Source of the DNA: Fidelibacterota bacterium
GTDB lineage: Bacteria; Fidelibacterota; Marinisomatia; SCGC-AAA003-L08; TS1B11
Reading direction: 5' to 3'
Length of the DNA stretch: 64,000 bases
NCBI GenBank assembly: GCA_004124875.1
Contig: SCKJ01000004.1
Span: 248,001 to 312,000, forward strand
Part shown: one piece after another, positions 34,658 through 42,913 of the stretch
How positions within the stretch are numbered: the first letter of the stretch is position 1
How the letters are laid out: every line of letters starts with the position of its first letter
Position numbers and translations under genes: made by a program
The notes under the pieces: generated by a model
What the model was told of the DNA's origin: nothing
The model's input: only the letters and a program-made list of their open reading frames with translations
The model's database searches: none

Positions 34658-34672
34658 TGGCACGATGATTGC
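34658..34672 (+). promoter_or_regulatory. Sigma-54 (-24/-12) promoter
   Basis: TGGCAC-GATGA-TTGC matches the consensus with exactly 10 nt between the invariant GG and GC. The predicted start is about 145 nt upstream of the secreted-protein gene at 34828. An imperfect palindrome, ACCGGCCAGCTGACCGGC (34538-34555), lies about 105 nt upstream and could be an enhancer site. Confidence 0.7.
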
Positions 34673-34827
34673 CCCTAATTGAGCGGATGAGAATATCGTT
34701 AACATGCTGACAGTGTTAAGACATATCACCCCGCTATCTGCGCCTGCAGATGGCTCCCTGAACCGCGGCTCCAGCCAGCGGTCCAGCTCCGCATAATTCC
34801 CCCAAACTATACCCCTATAACCCATCC

Positions 34828-35418
34828 ATGCAACGACTCGTGCAAATTCGCCTGATCACGGTGGCAGCCATGTTTCTGCTGATGCCGCATCTTGTAGGCA
34901 GCAGCGACAGGGGACGCATGCCGTCGCAGATGCACTACCCGGATCGCCGCATGCTGGTGAGAACGGTGGTGCGGGGACTCGATCTCTGGTCGGCGGACGT
35001 GGAAGAGCTGGTCCTGCGGACGGGCGTGGTGGAGTCGCTCTACCTGTTCCGCGCAGGCTTCAATGAAGCGCCCGAACGGGGCTTCTGGCAGATTCATCCG
35101 GAAACGGCCGCGGACATCCTGTTCCGCTACCTGGTCCGGCCCAGTAAACATGAACTGCGCCGGCGCATGGAGCTCCTGCTGGGATACTCCATCCATGTGC
35201 TGGAAAACGACCCCCAGATGTTGCAATTGGAGCTGCGCGACAACGACGTATTGGGTGTGGCCCTGTGCCGGCTCTGGTACGTGATGTCGCCTCACCCAAT
35301 TCCCGGCGCGGATAATCTGGAAGCGCAGGGGCGACTGTGGAAAAAGTGGTTCAATACCGGGCAGGGGAGCGGAACGGTGGAGTATTTCGTCTCCATTGTC
35401 AACCAGCGGGGGGTCTGA
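34828..35418 (+). CDS. Unrecognised secreted protein under sigma-54 control
   Basis: 196 residues; a signal-peptide-like start (LITVAAMFLLMPHLVGSSDR). The mature part is helical and Arg/Leu-rich, without cysteine or catalytic motifs. I do not recognise the family. A good -24/-12 promoter lies upstream, so its expression should depend on an enhancer-binding activator. It is the last GC-rich gene before the AT-rich islet. Confidence 0.65.
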   Translation: MQRLVQIRLITVAAMFLLMPHLVGSSDRGRMPSQMHYPDRRMLVRTVVRGLDLWSADVEELVLRTGVVESLYLFRAGFNEAPERGFWQIHPETAADILFRYLVRPSKHELRRRMELLLGYSIHVLENDPQMLQLELRDNDVLGVALCRLWYVMSPHPIPGADNLEAQGRLWKKWFNTGQGSGTVEYFVSIVNQRGV

Positions 35419-35445
35419 GTCCTGCTTGGAGCGGGCGCGCATGCT

Positions 35446-35467
35446 GGGTTATGAGCCCAACGAACGA
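35446..35467 (-). other. Relic attachment site derived from tRNA-fMet
   Basis: GGGTTATGAGCCC at 35446-35458 is the exact reverse complement of the fMet anticodon stem-loop, and the match continues with 3 mismatches to 35467. A partial tRNA of this kind without flanking arms is typical of an attachment-site remnant. Confidence 0.5.
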
Positions 35468-35496
35468 TTAGGAATAACAGCAGCTTACGCCCCTAG

Positions 35497-35514
35497 TGTG
35501 ACCATATTGTGACC
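35497..35514 (+). repeat. GTGAC-N6-GTGAC direct repeat (element end)
   Basis: Two GTGAC half-sites at 35498 and 35509, one helical turn (11 bp) apart. The same arrangement occurs at both ends of the integrated element (49932-49949 and 62623-62640). Candidate recombinase arm-binding site. Confidence 0.45.
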
Positions 35515-35528
35515 AAGCCTGTCTTGGG

Positions 35529-35563
35529 AGCCCTGCCGGTTGAGAAATCGGCAGGGCTTTTCT
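35529..35563 (+). terminator. Strong Rho-independent terminator
   Basis: AGCCCTGCCG (35529-35538) pairs perfectly with CGGCAGGGCT (35549-35558), followed by TTTCT. It ends any transcript from the upstream secreted-protein gene. Confidence 0.8.
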
Positions 35564-35783
35564 GTAATTAGCTATTGGCTTAAAAGAATTCACTCTGTCC
35601 GTCGGAAATAGGAAAATAAAACTAAGAATGAGTGATCGGGCCTGTCTCGCCCTATTTGCCTCTGACACCACTCAGTTCGATGCTAAGAATTCTTGGGGTA
35701 ATTACAGAAAGTATCAAGCTTATAGGCGGATACCGTAAGTGTAAAACGTATTTGCACTATTCGATAGTTAAGAAGTACATTTA

Positions 35784-36221
35784 GTGCGTATGCATTGGGG
35801 ACGACTAGTATCTTTTGCGTTGGGTATCATCGGTGTAGGCCTGCTACAAATTTGGGTGTTGCTGATGGTTCTTCAAGCAAACGGTCATCCGGCCCATATT
35901 GAGGAAATTTTAGGCGGTGGCGGCCTGTTCTTCTTTGCGACATCCATTGTTGTTGGTAGCGCCCTGAGTCTATTCGATTATAGTCCCCCGAAAATCGGAT
36001 CGCTTGATTTTAATATGTCAGCAATTTGCTGTGGAGTTGTTCTTCTGGTGACAGTCGTTTATTACACAGAAGTTCTATCGGGTGGGGGCGTAGCTGAACC
36101 GAATCCATTTAGCAAGCATGTTGTACAACAGCTCTTCTGCACATCCGTGGCTCTCTGGTATTGGTATTATTCTGGCAGGCGTACTGGACTCTTTGTAAAG
36201 AAGGATTATGACCCTAGATAA
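35784..36221 (+). CDS. Unrecognised small membrane protein (AT-rich islet)
   Basis: 145 residues with about four membrane segments and few charged residues between them; no family recognised. The GTG at 35784 is followed by an in-frame ATG at 35790. It overlaps the next gene by 14 nt, so the two probably function together. Codon use and base composition are clearly AT-richer than the genes on both sides, suggesting transfer. Confidence 0.6.
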   Translation: MRMHWGRLVSFALGIIGVGLLQIWVLLMVLQANGHPAHIEEILGGGGLFFFATSIVVGSALSLFDYSPPKIGSLDFNMSAICCGVVLLVTVVYYTEVLSGGGVAEPNPFSKHVVQQLFCTSVALWYWYYSGRRTGLFVKKDYDPR

Positions 36222-36882
36222 TATCCTACTAGGGCTAATTTTCTTGGCCAATGTACTTGTCGTTAGCATTACGCTGTTGAGAAGAAATGATTATCGTTTT
36301 TCTAGGTTTATCTCTGTCAATAAAATTGGCATAATTGAGAGGGATTTACATGGCTTGGTCCAGGTGGTCGTCGTAGCGCAAATGATCGAAAAACCAAGTA
36401 GCCAACTTGAAATAGCTGTTCAGCACAATTTTGAAAGGGGAATAAAGTACCTTTTCCTGGTATCAGAGTCCACCGCGGAGCAAGAAGTTAGCGGATATTA
36501 TCTGATTTTCGAGGCCCTTGCAAAAATTGCGATCGCGCGCACAGGTAAAGTAATCAAACTGAAAGAACTAATTGACATAAAGAAAATCGCATTTGATTGG
36601 ACTGATGCACCCTATGTATTCTACCAGTACATAGAGGAAGGTTCCAATGAGAAGAAGACAATTTTGTTCAAAGGGAACCAGCGAGGTGAAGGAATTGCTG
36701 ATTACTACGAGCGTATACCAAGCGCACAAGCAATGGTGATTGCAAATTCGTTACTGGCAAATGCTCCTCAAGCTATTGGTAGCAACCTTCGCATTCCTGA
36801 TGATAGCGACTTACTCCCATTGAAGGCATCAGACCTCCCAAGCTCTGAAGAATGGGAAAAAATGGGAATTTATCCCAATTAA
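36208..36882 (+). CDS. Unrecognised membrane-anchored protein (AT-rich islet)
   Basis: 224 residues: one N-terminal membrane segment (about 5-25), then a cytoplasmic mixed alpha/beta domain with VQVVVVAQMIEKPSSQLEIAVQHNFERGIKYLFLV. No catalytic motif that I can name. Coupled by a 14-nt overlap to the preceding membrane protein and 27 nt ahead of the queuosine-precursor transporter. AT-rich like its neighbours. Confidence 0.6.
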   Translation: MTLDNILLGLIFLANVLVVSITLLRRNDYRFSRFISVNKIGIIERDLHGLVQVVVVAQMIEKPSSQLEIAVQHNFERGIKYLFLVSESTAEQEVSGYYLIFEALAKIAIARTGKVIKLKELIDIKKIAFDWTDAPYVFYQYIEEGSNEKKTILFKGNQRGEGIADYYERIPSAQAMVIANSLLANAPQAIGSNLRIPDDSDLLPLKASDLPSSEEWEKMGIYPN

Positions 36883-36909
36883 TATCGATGCAAAGAAGAG
36901 TATTCTGAA

Positions 36910-37590
36910 ATGAATAGCACCCAACCCTTTAAAATACTTTCGACCCTAATGGTGCTGAACATCACTTTTCAGCTTATTTCTGACGTAACTGCGGCCAAAA
37001 TCATCATGTTATGGGGTTTCAGCGTATCAGTTACAGTTTTGTATTTTCCATTCACTTATATCATTTCAGATATTATTACTGAAGTTTATGGTTACGCACA
37101 GGCTCGGCGAATATTATGGTACACTCTACTGGCCTCATTTCTAGCCGGTGTATTCTACCAGATCGCAATGGCAATTCCTTCTGCACCTTTTTTTGAAAAT
37201 GATGATGCATATAATACGGTTTTTAGTGTTGTACCCCGAGTATTAGTAGGGGGTTGGTTGGCTGTATTTAGTGGCGATATTTCCAACAATTATGTCTTGG
37301 CAAAAATGAAAATAATGACTGGTGGTAAACACCTTTGGAGCCGCACCATACTGTCTACCGTTGTTGGGCAATTTGTAAACACGGCAGTTTTTTATGTAGT
37401 AGCGTTAGGCGGCATTTTGCCGAGTAATGTATTGTTTCAGGGGATTATTGCAGGATGGATATTTAAAACCTCTGTTGAAGCCATATTGACTCCATTAACT
37501 TATTTTGTCGTGGGGCGTGTGAAGCATGCTGAAGGTGTTGATCATTTTGATAACGATACCGATTTCACTCCATTTTCCTTAAAGCAATAA
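36910..37590 (+). CDS. yhhQ: Queuosine precursor transporter (YhhQ/VUT family)
   Basis: 226 residues, six or more membrane segments, with the family signatures DVTAAKII, FPFTYIISDIITEVYGYAQAR and a C-terminal EAILTPLTYFVV. Members import preQ0/preQ1 for tRNA modification. No queuosine biosynthesis genes are next to it, consistent with salvage. It is the third gene of the AT-rich islet and is followed by a strong terminator. Confidence 0.93.
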   Translation: MNSTQPFKILSTLMVLNITFQLISDVTAAKIIMLWGFSVSVTVLYFPFTYIISDIITEVYGYAQARRILWYTLLASFLAGVFYQIAMAIPSAPFFENDDAYNTVFSVVPRVLVGGWLAVFSGDISNNYVLAKMKIMTGGKHLWSRTILSTVVGQFVNTAVFYVVALGGILPSNVLFQGIIAGWIFKTSVEAILTPLTYFVVGRVKHAEGVDHFDNDTDFTPFSLKQ

Positions 37591-37602
37591 TTCTCCGTAT
37601 CA

Positions 37603-37630
37603 AAAAGGGCTGCCGACTGGCAGCCCTTTT
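37603..37630 (+). terminator. Rho-independent terminator after yhhQ
   Basis: AAAAGGGCTGCC pairs perfectly with GGCAGCCCTTTT around a 4-nt loop. It would work in both directions. It closes the AT-rich islet. Confidence 0.88.
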
Positions 37631-37892
37631 CTTAGCCCAATCTGACTTGTTCGCTAGCCTGACCTACTCGAGCTCAACCGCCTGATGCACTGGCTTTCCG
37701 CTACTATCCAGCCAGGAGAATACCAGCACTTGGCGGTCCTCACCGTCAATGCTGGCCGTTTGCAGAGTGATGGTGATCGTTGGAGGCTTCCTCCAGACCA
37801 ACTGTCGAGCCGGTGACACCCCGCGACAGTCACCTTGTGTGCCTCGCCTGCCGCGCCTTACCTTCGCGATCAACTTTGGAGGGAGGGGGGTG

Positions 37893-38291
37893 ATGCGCAT
37901 AAAAATTATTTCGGCGGGGCGGGCCATGGCTCGGACACTGGGCATAGCGGCGCTGCTGGCAACCCCGGTACGTGGTCAGATCCCGAATGAGTTTTTCAAT
38001 CTCAAAGTGCTGCCCGAAGAGATTGCCAAGAGGGACCTTGTGAACACCATGAAGTCCTTTACCAGGGCGCTGGGGGTGCGTTGTGAATTCTGCCATGTGG
38101 GCGAGGGGGACCTGGCGAATTTCGATTTTCCCTCCGACAAAAAAGTGCGCAAGGTCAAGGCCCGGGTGATGCTGCAAATGGTGGCGGCCATCAACGGCGA
38201 ATACCTGTCACGCATCAAAGATGACGAGCACCATATGCCGGAGGTGAGCTGCATCACCTGCCATCGCGGCAAGCAAATGCCGGAGTTTTAA
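37893..38291 (+). CDS. Small c-type cytochrome of the photosynthetic-reaction-centre cytochrome type
   Basis: From ATG 37893 (behind GGAGGGAGGGGGG) the product is 132 residues with an N-terminal hydrophobic signal. Two haem-binding CxxCH motifs are present: CEFCH (Cys64-His68) and CITCH (Cys120-His124). The stretch VLPEEIAKRDLVNTMKSFTRALGVRCEFCHVGEGDLANFDFPSDKK matches a family related to reaction-centre cytochrome c subunits that is common in non-photosynthetic bacteria. It carries electrons in the periplasm. It is directly followed in the same frame by the DUF3179 gene. Confidence 0.88.
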   Translation: MRIKIISAGRAMARTLGIAALLATPVRGQIPNEFFNLKVLPEEIAKRDLVNTMKSFTRALGVRCEFCHVGEGDLANFDFPSDKKVRKVKARVMLQMVAAINGEYLSRIKDDEHHMPEVSCITCHRGKQMPEF

Positions 38292-39299
38292 TTGGGGCAC
38301 CGCCTGCATAAAAGCATGGCCGCCGGATGGCTGGCAGTCGCCTCATTGGGAGCGCAGTTTGAAGTGGATGGGTCGATGATGTATTACGTCCTGCCGGTGG
38401 ACGCCATTCCGGCCATTCTTGAGCCAAAGTTTGTCAGCGGCAAAAAGGCCGAGCGTATCATGCGTAGCGATGAGCAGGTCATCGGCATTGTGGGACCCGC
38501 GGGCACAGCGGTTGCCTATTCGACCTGGCACCTGGATCGCCACGAGATTGTGAACGATGTCGTTGACGGGGTGGCCCTTGCCGTCACCTGGTGACCCCTG
38601 TGCTATACGGGCATCGTGTATGCCCGCGACCTAGGCGGCCGGCAACTGACGTTCGGCGTATCGGGCCGGCTGTGGAAAGATGCCCTGGTCATGTATGATC
38701 ACCAGACGCAGTCCCTGTGGGGGCACGTCATTGGGGAGGCCATTCACGGCGAGCTGCTGGGGAGCCGGCTCGACACTTATCCCGCCGTTCAGACCACTTG
38801 GAAAGCCTGGAAAAAGTCCCACCCCGGCACCAAGGTCCTCAAAAAGCCCCTGATTTGGGAATCGACCTACCGGAGATATGATGCCAACCCGCGGAGAATG
38901 GGCATCCATGGGCGGCAGATAGCCAAATCTCAACTGCCCCCCAAATCGAAGATCGTCGGCTTTGAAGTTGACGGCCGCATGTTCGCCTTCGCGCTCTCGT
39001 CCCTCAGCCCGGGGAAGACGTTTGTCCCGTTGGTGGATGAGGCGACCCTGGTGATGCATGTGGATGAAACCGGCCAGGGCATCACGTTGTGGCGAATCCG
39101 GGGGCGGGGATCTCTCTCGAACCTGAAGCTGAGCACAGCGGATCCCACGATATTGGTGGACTCTGCCGGGGCCACATTTAGCCTGCTTGACGAGCGCGCA
39201 ACCCTGGCAGACGGCGCGCTGGTTCGCATGCAGGTGGTCATCGCCTACTGGTTCGGCTGGCACAATTTTCACCCTCAGACTGAAGTGCTTACCCCATAA
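38292..39299 (+). CDS. DUF3179 protein, candidate selenoprotein (in-frame TGA at the conserved CPLC motif)
   Basis: Two reading segments in the same frame (38292-38591 and 38595-39299) are separated by a single TGA at 38592-38594. Together they form one full DUF3179 protein: FVSGKKAERI, HEIVNDVVDGVALAVTW, then TGA-PLC, then LTFGVSGRLWKDALVMYDHQTQSLW. In the family this position is the first Cys of CPLC, so TGA replaces Cys by a likely selenocysteine (UPLC; about residue 101 from TTG, or 93 from ATG 38316). A hairpin fitting the bacterial SECIS rules follows. A nonsense mutation is the alternative. It is coupled to a cytochrome c gene. DUF3179 function is not established. Confidence 0.78.
38608..38626 (+). 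other. SECIS-like hairpin downstream of the in-frame TGA
   Basis: CGGGCAT (38608-38614) pairs perfectly with ATGCCCG (38620-38626) around the loop CGTGT. The loop starts 20 nt after the TGA, has G at its second position and a 7-bp stem, within the published limits for bacterial SECIS elements (loop 16-37 nt from the UGA, G in the first two loop bases). Confidence 0.6.
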
Positions 39300-39399
39300 A
39301 TAAGCTTTAACTTCCCGTCCGCCTGGCGGCTTTGATGGCGAACGTTTTATGGCGTGGAATGTGTTTCACGCCCGTAGCAATGATGACGGAGGTACGCCC

Positions 39400-40821
39400 A
39401 TGAAGTCGTTCTACCTGATGGCGCCGGTGCTGGCATGCTCAATATTGCTCGCCGCGCCGAATTCCGATCCATCTGCAGATTCATTTTTCCCCTACGCTGT
39501 CGAAAAAGTGACCCTGGACAACGGCCTTGATATTCTCATTATCGAGATGCCCGAATTCAAGGATGTGCTGAGCTATAACACCATGGTCTTGGCCGGCGGC
39601 AGAAGCGAGACGGAAAAAGGCAAGACCGGCTTTGCCCACCTGTTCGAGCACATCATGTTTCAGCACAGCTATAAAGGGGAACCCGGCGGCTACAGGGCTG
39701 CCATCAATAATCTGGGCGCCCACAACAACGGTTGGACCTGGTACGATATCACTTACTACCATCCGCTCACGTTTACCTCAAAGCTCGGTCCGCAGAACGA
39801 TGGGATGGGAGCGATGGGTCCCGGATTGCTGGAGCTCGAAGCCTCGAGGTTCATGGACCTTAATTACGATGAGGCGATCTTCAAGCGGGAAACCGGCGCC
39901 GTGATGGGTGAATATCGCAACAACGCGAGCAATCCGGGTGGCGCGCTCAATGAAAAGCGGCTGGGACTGATGTTCCCCAATCATTCCTACGGCCATCGCG
40001 TTATTGGCACCTACGATGATATTGTTGATATGCCCCAGCAGTATGAATACTCCAAGTGGTTCTACGACACTTATTACCGGCCCAACAACTGTGTGATCGT
40101 GGTCGCAGGAGACATCCGCAAAGATGAGGTCGTGCCGCTGCTGCGCGAAGCATTTGCCGCCTGGGAGTACCAGGAGGTCCCGCCTATCGACGTCGCTGAT
40201 CCACCGCAGACGGAAGAGTACCGCGGTGAAGTCGAGTGGGACGCCGATGTGCCGCCGCGCATCAGTGTCGCCCATAAGGGACCCGAATATGTCACCGGCA
40301 GCAAAGCCTCGGCGGTAGGGCAAATTATTTCGGAACTGGTCACATCAAATTCCGCCCCGCTCTACAAGAAACTGCGCTTTGTTAAAGGGACCGCCAGTTC
40401 TCTGGGAATGTCCGGCCCGGACTCGTTTGACCGCTACGTCATTAATCTGTCAGCGCGGCTGTACAGCGGCCAGTACAAGGAGCGCGGGGCAGAATATCTG
40501 AAGTCCGTTGAAGCGGACATGGTGGCAGGACTGGACGATCTCAAGTCGTTTGCCTCATCCCCCGATGCCGGACATGTTCTCGATATGGTGAAGTCGAAGT
40601 TCAAATACGACTTTCTGGCTGAGCTGAACAGTCCCGCCCATGTTGCCCAGCAGTTGGCCTGGTACTACCGTTTCGAGCGGGACCCCGACGTCATAGACAA
40701 ATTGATGGCCTCGGTTCAAGCCCTCACGCCGGTCGACATCGAGAACTTTGCCAAAGAATATTTTGTCGCCAGTAACCGCACCGTGGTTACGCTGACGCCC
40801 AAGCCCAAGGAGGGAGAATAA
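39400..40821 (+). CDS. M16 family zinc peptidase
   Basis: From ATG 39400 (with GGAGG upstream) the product has a signal peptide and then the inverted zinc motif HLFEH (His80, Glu83, His84) in GFAHLFEHIMFQ, followed by the conserved NNLGAHNNGWTWYDITYY stretch. Peptidases of this family act in the periplasm with a second subunit. It is followed one nt later by a second M16-like gene, the usual alpha/beta arrangement. An ATG at 39349 is less likely because it would place residues before the signal peptide. Confidence 0.92.
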   Translation: MKSFYLMAPVLACSILLAAPNSDPSADSFFPYAVEKVTLDNGLDILIIEMPEFKDVLSYNTMVLAGGRSETEKGKTGFAHLFEHIMFQHSYKGEPGGYRAAINNLGAHNNGWTWYDITYYHPLTFTSKLGPQNDGMGAMGPGLLELEASRFMDLNYDEAIFKRETGAVMGEYRNNASNPGGALNEKRLGLMFPNHSYGHRVIGTYDDIVDMPQQYEYSKWFYDTYYRPNNCVIVVAGDIRKDEVVPLLREAFAAWEYQEVPPIDVADPPQTEEYRGEVEWDADVPPRISVAHKGPEYVTGSKASAVGQIISELVTSNSAPLYKKLRFVKGTASSLGMSGPDSFDRYVINLSARLYSGQYKERGAEYLKSVEADMVAGLDDLKSFASSPDAGHVLDMVKSKFKYDFLAELNSPAHVAQQLAWYYRFERDPDVIDKLMASVQALTPVDIENFAKEYFVASNRTVVTLTPKPKEGE

Positions 40822-40822
40822 A

Positions 40823-42445
40823 ATGCGCACGCATTACGCAGGAGGTTTTGGCAGCAGGCGTGGCGGGTTAATGGTGGCGACCCTGGTTTCAATCTTTCTG
40901 GCCGGTTCTCTGCCGGCGCAAGTCAACACGGTCACCCTCGACTCTCCGTCCGATCTGATCCTGGTTCGGGTGATGGTCCTGGCCGGGTCGGCGCAAGACC
41001 CGGCGGGCCTGGAAGGTCTCGCCGCCATGACCGCCCAGCTGCTGCTCGAGGGCAGCTTTGGCGATGCGGCCAACCCGGTGACCAAGGAGATGGTCGCAGA
41101 CATTACTCGTCCCTGGGGGGGCGGGGCGACGCCCAGGGTGTTGGTGGAAAAGGAGACCTCCACCTTCAAGTTTACCGTGCCGCGCGATGTCTTCGACACC
41201 TATTTGAACAAGGTGCTGACTCCGCTGTTCAACCTGCCGCTGTTTTCGCAAAAGGAACTCGACCGTCTCAGGCAGGAGCGTCAACTGTATATCGAGTCGT
41301 CACTGCGGTTGGAGAGCACGGAGCAGCTGGGCCTGTGGGCCACGGACCTGGCGATTCATGCCGGGACCCCCTACGGGCATATCCCCACCGGCACCATTGA
41401 TGGCCTGGGCAAGATTACCCGCAAAGATGTCCAGCGGTTTTACAAATCATACTACCACCGCAAAAACTTCTCGTTGGCCCTCTCCACCAGCGAGAAAGAT
41501 TTGGTCAAATCGGTGAAGGCGGGGCTCAAGCGGATGGGCAAAAAGGTGAAGGCCAAAAAATTCAAGCGGCCGCCCTTTGAGGCAGCCAGGACGTTACGGG
41601 GACGCGACCTGCTGATCATCTCGCAGCCCACGACCATCGCGACGGGGATTCATGCCGGTTTCCCCATCGATGTGGACAGGAACCATCCCGATTATTGGCC
41701 GCTTTACGTGGCCAACATATCCCTTGGGACCCACCGCGATGGATTCGGGCGGCTCTATTATGAGATCAGGCAGACCCGCGGCTACAACTACGGCAACTAT
41801 TCCTACATGGAGTGGTTCTACAACCGCCCATTTAACCTGTTCCCCCCGACGAATACGCCCCGAAAGCAGCACTACTTCAATTTGTGGATTCGCCCGGTGG
41901 GCCATGAGTATGTCCACCACCTCACCAAGGCCATGACCTGGGAGTTGAATCGTTTCATTCAGGAGGGCTTGACTGAGGAGGAGGTGAGCGCGGCCAAAAA
42001 CAAGGCCAGGATTCTCTACCTTTCGCTGGCTGAAACGGCAGGACGTCTGCTGGACTACAAGCTTGACGACGCCTTTTACGGCATGCAGGATGGCTACCTT
42101 GATCAGTACCTCAAGGCCGTGGAGGCCGTCACGACTGAGCAGGTCAATGCCGCCATTACCCGCCACCTGCAGGTGGAAAACATGCGCTATGTGATTGTCA
42201 CCAGCGAGGAGTGGGCCGACCGGCTGGCGGCCGACATCATCTCCGGAGAGAACGCCACCGGCAAATCCATGGCTGCTTACAACTTTGAGGCGCTGGAGTC
42301 CGATGGCGGCGTGCAGTATGTCGTGCCCGATGGCAAGCAGCCGATGTTGGACAAGGACGCCCTGTGGGAGGCCTACCCGCTGAACTTGAGCGCCGACCGG
42401 GTGCGGGTCATCAAATCGACGGCCCTGTTCCAGTCCGTCCAATAA
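40823..42445 (+). CDS. M16-like partner subunit without the zinc motif
   Basis: 540 residues with a signal peptide (LMVATLVSIFLAGSLPAQ) and the M16 fold (VMVLAGSAQDPAGLEGLAAMTAQLLLEGSF, YYHRKNFSLAL, RQTRGYNYGNY). The HxxEH site is absent (LEGLAAM), as in the non-catalytic chains of heterodimeric M16 enzymes; the Arg/Tyr substrate-binding stretch is retained. Coupled to the catalytic chain upstream. Confidence 0.88.
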   Translation: MRTHYAGGFGSRRGGLMVATLVSIFLAGSLPAQVNTVTLDSPSDLILVRVMVLAGSAQDPAGLEGLAAMTAQLLLEGSFGDAANPVTKEMVADITRPWGGGATPRVLVEKETSTFKFTVPRDVFDTYLNKVLTPLFNLPLFSQKELDRLRQERQLYIESSLRLESTEQLGLWATDLAIHAGTPYGHIPTGTIDGLGKITRKDVQRFYKSYYHRKNFSLALSTSEKDLVKSVKAGLKRMGKKVKAKKFKRPPFEAARTLRGRDLLIISQPTTIATGIHAGFPIDVDRNHPDYWPLYVANISLGTHRDGFGRLYYEIRQTRGYNYGNYSYMEWFYNRPFNLFPPTNTPRKQHYFNLWIRPVGHEYVHHLTKAMTWELNRFIQEGLTEEEVSAAKNKARILYLSLAETAGRLLDYKLDDAFYGMQDGYLDQYLKAVEAVTTEQVNAAITRHLQVENMRYVIVTSEEWADRLAADIISGENATGKSMAAYNFEALESDGGVQYVVPDGKQPMLDKDALWEAYPLNLSADRVRVIKSTALFQSVQ

Positions 42446-42608
42446 CGGGCGGGGCGACGCGACAGCCTGGAGGCTTTCTCCAACGTAGCGGGTCATGAAA
42501 GGGTAGAGGGGGCATTGCGCTCCCGGTTGAGCGTGGCTCTTGCCGGGCCACGTCTGCCGCGCGAACGTCAGACTCCCTGGGAACCGGGACGTTGGCGGCC
42601 GGTAAAAA

Positions 42609-42624
42609 TGTGACGCAGGTCACA
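42609..42624. promoter_or_regulatory. CRP/FNR-type binding site
   Basis: TGTGA-CGCAGG-TCACA is an exact match to the CRP half-sites with 6-nt spacing, flanked by AAA on both sides. It lies about 75 nt before the small gene at 42698. The 42446-42608 part of this gap also holds two perfect short hairpins (CGTGGC/GCCACG near 42531-42551 and AACGTC/GACGTT near 42562-42595) of unknown meaning. Confidence 0.55.
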
Positions 42625-42697
42625 AATCGGCGCTGGAAAGCTAAAGTGGCTCGCATTTTGGCCGATGCGGAACTCAGCACATACCGGAGATGCCATC

Positions 42698-42913
42698 TTG
42701 ACCAATTCAATCAGTACCGCACTGCATGGGGCCATACAGGCGTTGGAACAGTTCGCGCGAGCCAGCGAAAACATCAGCAAGCCGGATAGCGAGACGTCTC
42801 TCGTAAAAAATATCGTCGAAATGAACTTGGCCAAGCGCTCTTACGAGGCCAATCTGGCGGTGATTAAGGCCTCCGATGAGATAGCCCAGACGACTATCGA
42901 TATGCTCATTTAG
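42698..42913 (+). CDS. Small protein resembling the flagellar rod C-terminal domain
   Basis: 71 residues from TTG 42698 (GGAG at 42686); ATG 42665 is an alternative. The C-terminal half, SLVKNIVEMNLAKRSYEANLAVIKASDEIAQTTIDMLI, matches the C-terminal coiled helix of flagellar rod/hook proteins such as FlgC. No flagellar genes are near, so it may be an orphan with that helix only. A CRP-like site lies 75 nt upstream. Confidence 0.7.
   Translation: MTNSISTALHGAIQALEQFARASENISKPDSETSLVKNIVEMNLAKRSYEANLAVIKASDEIAQTTIDMLI

Larger units (their letters stand above)
35419..35783. other. Intergenic region with a tRNA-fMet-like relic
   Basis: This 365-nt gap marks the switch from GC-rich to AT-rich sequence. 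It holds a 22-nt stretch resembling the antisense of the initiator tRNA anticodon arm (35446-35467), a GTGAC direct repeat (35497-35514) and a terminator (35529-35563). The same three elements in the same order and spacing occur on the opposite strand at 62.57-62.70 kb. The right part, before the AT-rich genes, has no further recognisable element. Confidence 0.6.

Noticed and set aside
35468-35671. Minus-strand 67-aa frame, with a similar plus-strand frame at 62484-62669
   Set aside because: Their similarity reflects the shared terminator and repeat DNA at the element ends, not a protein; neither has a start signal.
37664-37945. Minus-strand 93-aa frame between yhhQ and the cytochrome gene
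   Set aside because: It runs over the start and Shine-Dalgarno of the real cytochrome c gene and shows no family motif; at most its C-terminal 40 residues could be a gene remnant.
42446-42608. Possible riboswitch upstream of the CRP-like site
   Set aside because: There are two small perfect hairpins and a GGAGGC-rich stretch, but no match that I could make to a cobalamin, cyclic-di-GMP or TPP riboswitch core.
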